Source of the DNA: Eutreptiella sp. 'Long Island Sound 2002'
Lineage: Eukaryota > Euglenozoa > Euglenophyceae > Eutreptiales > Eutreptiaceae
NCBI GenBank assembly: GCA_964036045.1
Contig: OZ038380.1
Location: 66,597,591 to 66,661,590 of the forward strand
DNA: 64,000 nucleotides
Direction: 5' to 3'
In this document: piece after piece, positions 58,962 to 64,000 of the stretch
Layout: every line of letters begins with the position of its first letter
Numbering within the stretch: position 1 is the first letter of the stretch
The notes under the pieces: generated by a model
Told to the model about the DNA's origin: nothing
Databases searched by the model: none
The model's input: only the letters and a program-made list of their open reading frames with translations
Program-made: the position numbers and the translations under genes

Positions 58962-61191
58962 GACCCTCAGGAGCGCCATGGATAAACCCATGGGCGGCCC
59001 TGCAGAGGCCCCGTACGCGCCTCCGCGTGTTGACCCGGGTGCGCTGCCGTTTATTCCCATGTTCAGCGAATCCACAATGCTCGGGGAACACACGGCACCG
59101 GCTGGATCTATGCGGGAAGGGCACGCAACCACAGACCTGAGGAGCCTGACGGTACAGATGTCCCATGCTGCCCAGGATCCACCGACAACTACGACTGCCC
59201 ATGCAGTTTATGCGGAAGAGGAGATCCAGAGCCAGACCATGCAGGGGCGAACCATGGGAAGCGCCGACGGAGTTGGTCGAGGCCACCCAGGCGGAAACCT
59301 GTTGGTGAAGGACCCCAACACGGGGATATGGACAGCGGGTGGAGCAAGTCCTTCCCGCATTCCAAACCCCATGGGTTCAGGCCCAACTGGACCGCACTCC
59401 ATGGAGGAGAGGGATGTACGGGGAGTGTACTCACACCCCCCGGCCATAGGTGGTATCCGTCTCGGTGGAGTAGTGGCTGCGGACGTCGGAGACGCCATCA
59501 GGATTAACGTCTTCGCTTCCCGGGATGCCCCACTTCTGCAGAAGTGTAGGAGGCATTGGCATCGAGGAGACTCAGCCTGGCACAGGCATTGCGGTTTGAA
59601 GGAGTGGGGGCCCATGTATTGGCATGGCTCCCTGGACAATACCAGACGTACGGTGGAGAAGATCGTTGCGGATAGGGCGAAGGGGATCCTGGTCATAACC
59701 GGCATAGGATCCACCCCATGTCTGCTGTGGGGTCTCAAGTGGACGCTGGACTCCATCACCCTGAACGAGATGTCATTCGGGCCAGAGGCGGAGCTGTTTA
59801 TCCACGCCAAGGGTGTACCAATGCCCTCCCCGGGTCAAGCGTGGGGTACCAAGGCTTTCCTGGTGGATGGGGCGCAAGCCCAGCGCACGGGTGATGAAGC
59901 ATTAATTCGTAGCGTTCAGGCGGTGCCCATGCGGGTCATGTTTGAGCCCAAGGCGGGGACGGATCAGTTGGTGGATGGCATTGACGTCCTGTCCCACGCC
60001 GAGATCGACGACGTTGTCAACTACATGCGGAGGGGGATGCACGACCGTGTGGCAGCCAAGAAGAGGCGGGCCATGGTCACATCCCCGCATTGGTGGCATG
60101 ACAAGATGTTGGTCACCGGCAAGTACGAGAAGGATGAGTTCGTGGCGAGGGTCATGGATCACATCGCGGACCAATACGATGGTCCGGTTGGGTCGGACCC
60201 GCCGATGTGGGATTTTCCAAGAATGGGGGCCGATAGCGACAAGAACCAGGCCGACGCCGCAAATTTCCAAAGATTATCGGTGGGAAGTGCACCCCACGAC
60301 AATGAAGACGGCATATCGGACGAGGAGAAGTCGGACTCGGACCCAGAAGAGGCCTATACCGCAGTGCGGTCGGTTGTATCAATACCGAAACAAGCGGCTG
60401 AAGAGGCCCAGGAGAGCCCGAAGGTCGCCGAGCTGAAGGAGAGGCTGATCAATGCCTATCCGCGGCTATTCAGTGGCGTCGCCAACAAGAACCCTCCAGA
60501 TCGTGGGAGGTTTGGCACAGCGAAGATCAAGCTGAAGCCGAACCCCAAGATCTATCGTCATCGGGAGTACCAACTTTGGGGCGATCGGGCCGAGGCCATG
60601 AGAACGTTGTTGGCCGAGTTTATTGAGCGGGGCTGGATCGAACCCTCGGACAGTGAATGGGCCAGCCCAGCCTTTATCGTGCCCAAGAAGGAGAAGGGCG
60701 AGTGGAGGTTGGTGGTGGATTACAGGGGCTTCAACGAGCAAACCGAGCACGACTCGTACTCGCTTCCTCTGATCGACACCATCCTCCAAAAGCAGCAGAA
60801 AAAGCGGATTTTCACGGTGTTGGACCTGAAACACGGCTATCACCAGATGCCGCTACACCCAGACTCCAGGCCCTGCACAGCGATGTCGACGCCGCTGGGG
60901 CCCATGCAGTGGAAAGTGGTGCCTATGGGCGCCAAGAATGGCAACGCCGCTCTCCAGCGCATGATGGAGGACCTACTCGGTCCTGTCCGGAACGACCCCT
61001 TTGTGGATGACAACATCATCAGGTCCGGCACGGAGGACATGACCGAGGACGAGCTCATCGAAGCGCATGAGAAGGATCTGCGCCCAGTGCTCAGCGAGTT
61101 GGACAAGCACAACATGGTGTGCAAGCCCACCAAAGCCTCACTCTTCGTGAAGGAAGTGGAGTTCGCGGGTCACGTGGTTGTTCACGGGTGA
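58810..61191 (+). CDS. Ty3/gypsy pol, part 1: coiled coil, methyltransferase-like domain, reverse transcriptase
   Basis: 793 codons. Residues 1-60 form a coiled coil continuing from gag. About residues 225-360 form an unusual domain (RINVFASRDAPLLQKCRRHW, GPMYWHGSLDN, AKGILVITGIGSTPCLLWGL) resembling the DAM-like domain of DIRS elements, with the NPP-type motif missing. No aspartic protease D(T/S)G motif is visible, although pol normally begins with one. A long acidic linker follows (SDEEKSDSDPEEA near residue 505). RT is at about 575-790: WIEPSDSEWASPAFIVPKKE, EWRLVVDYRGFNEQT, FTVLDLKHGYHQMPL, GPMQWKVVPMGAKN and the catalytic FVDD at residues 731-734. The frame ends at TGA 61189-61191, and the rest of pol continues in the same frame, so one substitution separates the two halves. 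Confidence 0.82.
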   Translation: MQKQQRVVDSLPHLVEDMSGRLKRLEELQPLASGPELPAKPAAAELVERVKTLRSAMDKPMGGPAEAPYAPPRVDPGALPFIPMFSESTMLGEHTAPAGSMREGHATTDLRSLTVQMSHAAQDPPTTTTAHAVYAEEEIQSQTMQGRTMGSADGVGRGHPGGNLLVKDPNTGIWTAGGASPSRIPNPMGSGPTGPHSMEERDVRGVYSHPPAIGGIRLGGVVAADVGDAIRINVFASRDAPLLQKCRRHWHRGDSAWHRHCGLKEWGPMYWHGSLDNTRRTVEKIVADRAKGILVITGIGSTPCLLWGLKWTLDSITLNEMSFGPEAELFIHAKGVPMPSPGQAWGTKAFLVDGAQAQRTGDEALIRSVQAVPMRVMFEPKAGTDQLVDGIDVLSHAEIDDVVNYMRRGMHDRVAAKKRRAMVTSPHWWHDKMLVTGKYEKDEFVARVMDHIADQYDGPVGSDPPMWDFPRMGADSDKNQADAANFQRLSVGSAPHDNEDGISDEEKSDSDPEEAYTAVRSVVSIPKQAAEEAQESPKVAELKERLINAYPRLFSGVANKNPPDRGRFGTAKIKLKPNPKIYRHREYQLWGDRAEAMRTLLAEFIERGWIEPSDSEWASPAFIVPKKEKGEWRLVVDYRGFNEQTEHDSYSLPLIDTILQKQQKKRIFTVLDLKHGYHQMPLHPDSRPCTAMSTPLGPMQWKVVPMGAKNGNAALQRMMEDLLGPVRNDPFVDDNIIRSGTEDMTEDELIEAHEKDLRPVLSELDKHNMVCKPTKASLFVKEVEFAGHVVVHG

Positions 61192-63135
61192 CGCCGTCCC
61201 ATGCCTGGGAAACTGGCGTCCCTGCACCACTGGGAGAAGCCCAAGACCATCAGCGAACTCCGGTCCTTCATGGGGTTCTGTAATTACTATTCGGGCTATG
61301 TCCGGATGTATGCAGAATTGTCGGGGCCGCTGCACAAGATGCTGCAGGTGGGCAAGTTCGATGGCCAGAAGGGGAGCAAGAAGAAGCTTGCCTGGACCCC
61401 TGAGGCCGAAGATGCGTTCAGCTGCCTGAAGGAGCGGCTCCTGGGGCAGCTGGGGCTATTCCTGGTGGACCCGGACAAGGGATTTGTGCTACGAAGGGAC
61501 GCCTTGGACTATGCTGTAGGGGCAGTCCTCGAGCAGGTCCGGGACGACAGGTCGCACGTACCCGTGGCGTTTTGGAGCCGGATCCTCGCCGAGGGCCAAC
61601 GTCGAACCTGGACCGCGAGGGAGAAGGAGACGTACGTTATTGTTTGTGCGCTCAGGAAGTGGTCTGGCCACATCGGATTGCAACCGGTGGTGGTGTGTAC
61701 GGACCAGCAGTCCTTGCAGAGCTGGCACAAGGAGCACGTCGACACCCCCTCGGGACCGGCGGCAAGGAGGGCCCGACGGCATGAGACGTTCGCCAAGTTC
61801 GACCTCAGCGTCGTATACGTCCCGGGAAAGGGCAACACTGTGGCAGCTTGCCTCAGTCGATGGGCCTACCCCGCGGGCAAGGCTTGGATGGACATATCCA
61901 GCCATGGAGACGCCGAGGAGACCGAGGAGGCCAAGCGCATCATCGAGATGGAGAAGGCCATGGAGCAAGAGGGGGTCAATTGCTTTGTGGTGATGGCAAA
62001 CCGTACGGACCTGGCCAAGTTCCGGGCGGCCCGAGTCCAAGCTATTCGAGAGGAAACCCTCGAGCAATGGATGGTGGCCCCTGTAGAGCTAGTCAGGTCG
62101 GTGCTCACAGAGGACTGGTCGGATGACTATGCGGCATCCGAGCACTGGAGCAAGTACTGGAATGCCGTGAGTGCCCCGTCGGACAACGAATGGCCTGAGG
62201 GCTTGACCGAGGATGGGGATAAACTGTTCCTCAAGGACAAGCTTTTGGTCCCCAAGAACCGAATGGAGGAGCTCATCGACCATTGGCATAACGCCCAGCT
62301 CATGCATCCTGGCCTGGACAAGATGCAGCAGAACCTGGAGTGGCGCTTCAGGTTCCCACCGCGGTACTACGCCATCCTGGACAAGTACTGCAGCGACTGC
62401 GCCGTGTGTCGGGCCACGAAGAGCCCCAACCACTCCACAGCGGGCAGCCCGGTGTATACGGCTATACCGGAGGCCCCTATGCGGTCCGTGGCCATGGACG
62501 TATTTGCCATGCCGGAGGTCACCGTGGAAGGAGAGACCTACGACTGTGTCATCCTGGCGGTGGATAGGCACAGCGGGTATATCGTGGCGGTCCCGGGCAA
62601 GAAGTCCAAGAAGAAGGACAAGAAGGACAAGCATGGAGTGGGTCTGCAGGCCAAGACAGTCGCCAAGGCCATGATCAGGCATTGGCTGACGATTTTTGAT
62701 GTCCCAGCTGTCATCTGCAGCGATCGGGGCAGTCAATTTGTGGGGACTCGGTTCAAGACGATGTGCAAGCACATGGGGATTCGGCACGCCAAGACCGTGG
62801 CGTACCACAGCCGGTCGACTGGCTGGGCTGAAATGGCCGGGGGGCAGATGTTCGAGAAGTTCCGCCAGCTGCACATTGACGAACCGCGCCGGAACTGGTA
62901 TAATTCGCTGTGGAGAGTGCTCCAGGCGTACCACGACCTTCTGGGACCCACTGGACTGTCGCCCCATCGCATCCTGTTCCTACAGGATCGAGTGTCACGC
63001 ACTCTCCCGTGGTTGAACCATGGCAAAGTGGCCCGGGATGCGAACGCTACGATGGCTGAGGCGGACGACACGGCGGCCAAGGTTTGCAATGCACTTCAGG
63101 AGGAGCATGAGAAGAAGGCCAAGTACTTCAAGTAA
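61192..63135 (+). CDS. Ty3/gypsy pol, part 2: RNase H and integrase
   Basis: Same frame as part 1 after one TGA. The first ATG is at 61201, giving 644 residues. Connection: KTISELRSFMGFCNYYSGYV. RNase H: RRDALDYAVGAVL (D100), TAREKETYVIV (E141), CTDQQSLQSW (D168), but GKGNTVAACLSRW has Ala216 where the family has the fourth Asp (ADALSR). Integrase: zinc-binding His and Cys residues at about 361-403 (HWHNAQLMHPG ... CSDCAVC), then a complete catalytic triad D433 (MDVFAM), D508 (CSDRGSQFVG) and E544 (GWAEMAGG) with the exact D,D-35-E spacing. The frame ends at TAA 63133-63135, after which integrase sequence continues in frame, so this stop is also a likely single substitution. Confidence 0.85.
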   Translation, partial: RRPMPGKLASLHHWEKPKTISELRSFMGFCNYYSGYVRMYAELSGPLHKMLQVGKFDGQKGSKKKLAWTPEAEDAFSCLKERLLGQLGLFLVDPDKGFVLRRDALDYAVGAVLEQVRDDRSHVPVAFWSRILAEGQRRTWTAREKETYVIVCALRKWSGHIGLQPVVVCTDQQSLQSWHKEHVDTPSGPAARRARRHETFAKFDLSVVYVPGKGNTVAACLSRWAYPAGKAWMDISSHGDAEETEEAKRIIEMEKAMEQEGVNCFVVMANRTDLAKFRAARVQAIREETLEQWMVAPVELVRSVLTEDWSDDYAASEHWSKYWNAVSAPSDNEWPEGLTEDGDKLFLKDKLLVPKNRMEELIDHWHNAQLMHPGLDKMQQNLEWRFRFPPRYYAILDKYCSDCAVCRATKSPNHSTAGSPVYTAIPEAPMRSVAMDVFAMPEVTVEGETYDCVILAVDRHSGYIVAVPGKKSKKKDKKDKHGVGLQAKTVAKAMIRHWLTIFDVPAVICSDRGSQFVGTRFKTMCKHMGIRHAKTVAYHSRSTGWAEMAGGQMFEKFRQLHIDEPRRNWYNSLWRVLQAYHDLLGPTGLSPHRILFLQDRVSRTLPWLNHGKVARDANATMAEADDTAAKVCNALQEEHEKKAKYFK

Positions 63136-63626
63136 GGAAAGGTCCAGAAGTATGCTCTCCAAGACACCGTATGGGTGGAGCGGCACCACAAGGATGTCCT
63201 GTCCAGGCATCGGCAGGCGTCTTGGGGGTAATCGTGCGGAAGGTCGGGCAGGATGTGTATGCGGTTCGTGTGGGGGATAACAAGATCCTGGACCGCGACC
63301 ATACCCAGCTTCGTCCCCGAGCACCAGACCCCAGCTGACGTCCCGTCACCTTCGAGTTCACGGCCGGAGATCTGGACTCGGATGACGAGGGTGAGGGCGA
63401 CGACTTCACCGCGGAGAAGATCCTGGCGGACAAGCCGGACACGGGGACGCCTGGGGGGAGGCTTTAAAAAGTCCGCTGGAAGGGATTTGCCGCATCCAGA
63501 GATTCGTGCGAGCCTCCGAGCAGCTTTGTGCCGAGGGACGCCACGGTCTGGAAGGAGTATCTGAAGAAAAAGAAATTTTTTTTGGATGTCAAGGCCGTGT
63601 TGGTCCGTTTGGTGGCTGCAGTATAG
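63136..63626 (+). pseudogene. Ty3/gypsy integrase C-terminus and chromodomain, frameshifted
   Basis: Continues directly from the preceding frame: GKVQKYALQDTVWVERHHKD (the start of the integrase C-terminal domain), a one-base frame change near 63228, VIVRKVGQDVYAVRVGDNK and HTQLRPRAPDPS, then a TGA. Next come an acidic linker (GDLDSDDEGEGDDFTAEKIL) and a chromodomain split by another shift at about 63465: FTAEKILADKPDTG, then KVRWKGFAASRDSCEPPSSF and WKEYLKKKK, ending at TAG 63624-63626. Aromatic and acidic positions of the chromodomain cage appear partly conserved. These changes, together with two in-frame stops upstream, are the main lesions of an otherwise full-length element. Confidence 0.75.
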
Positions 63627-64000
63627 CACCGTAATGGATCCCCCATGGTATTTCTGTTTGTTTCTGTGCTTGGGAGACGGGTGAGGGCATTCATCCGGGG
63701 ATTTTTGGGCCTTGATTGGCCATATACCCCCTTCACTAGATCTCCACATATATATTTCATTGTGGTATACTTATTTAGGTCGACCGACGACGTTTCTCTA
63801 TCTTTGATCCCCTTGGTCCATGTTGTAGATCAAGAGGCGACCGGATATGGCGTAGGGCACCGATTATCAGTGTCCTCACCCCTTCCTTGGGGCATGGGGG
63901 ACGCCTACGACGTGTCTGGGGCCTCCATGTGTCCTTGGGACATGGGGGGGGGGGGTGTGGAGCCCATTGGGGTCCTCCCGTCCTCTCTTCAATGACTTCT
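63627..64000. other. 3' non-coding region of the element, possible LTR start
   Basis: No coding sequence. A 12-G run at about 63944-63955 is followed by TGTGGAGCCC, which has the shape of a polypurine tract plus LTR start. I found no matching 5' LTR between 55.7 and 57.9 kb, and the window ends before a full LTR could be read. Confidence 0.35.

Noticed and set aside
61189-61191. TGA read as a sense codon (recoding) in the host
   Set aside because: The elements are also broken by TAG, TAA and frameshifts. Decay explains the TGA codons better.

Overview
The window reads as nuclear DNA of a repeat-rich eukaryote with spliced genes, most likely a green or streptophyte (charophyte-type) alga. The inference rests on one spliced mitochondrial glycine cleavage H-protein gene inside a background of chromodomain Ty3/gypsy elements, a DIRS-like tyrosine-recombinase retrotransposon and a PIF/Harbinger-like DNA transposon. 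DIRS elements are known from green algae and not from seed plants. The species cannot be fixed from the sequence alone.

Layout. 1-12690 is one continuous block of three successive minisatellite families that share a CGGAGGGGG-like core. The first, with a 41-bp compound unit, fills about 11.5 kb and carries internal tandem duplications of 1.32 kb and 1.64 kb. 13061-13741 is a short basic and proline/alanine-rich reading frame with a possible SH3/Tudor-like segment. 14309-16486 holds the remains of an unidentified element with a broken RNase H domain. 16490-20380 is mostly GC-rich sequence without a supported gene. 20384-23700 is a DNA-transposon neighbourhood: inverted copies of a 104-bp repeat, TIR-like inverted ends, and a decayed Harbinger-like transposase ending in a cysteine-rich finger. 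25774-27990 is the one confident host gene, GCSH, in three exons. 30110-30880 is a large inverted pair of 11-bp minisatellites. 32233-32961 contains possible exons of a second host gene. 35538-38403 is a decayed DIRS-like element on the minus strand. 42875-55638 is a patchwork of broken Ty3/gypsy elements in both orientations, including a short LTR-bounded element without pol. 57861-63626 is a nearly complete chromodomain Ty3/gypsy element on the plus strand. It has only a few disabling changes, no recognisable aspartic protease, and an extra domain before RT that resembles the methyltransferase-like domain of DIRS elements.

How the parts relate. Apart from GCSH, which supplies the lipoyl-carrying shuttle protein of mitochondrial glycine decarboxylation, almost everything is mobile or tandemly repeated DNA. 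Several element proteins are interrupted by TGA codons where arginine would fit. That pattern is consistent with CpG methylation and deamination of silenced copies. The least described parts are the minisatellite block with its shared core, the pre-RT domain of the 57.9-63.6 kb element, and the cysteine finger on the Harbinger-like transposase.
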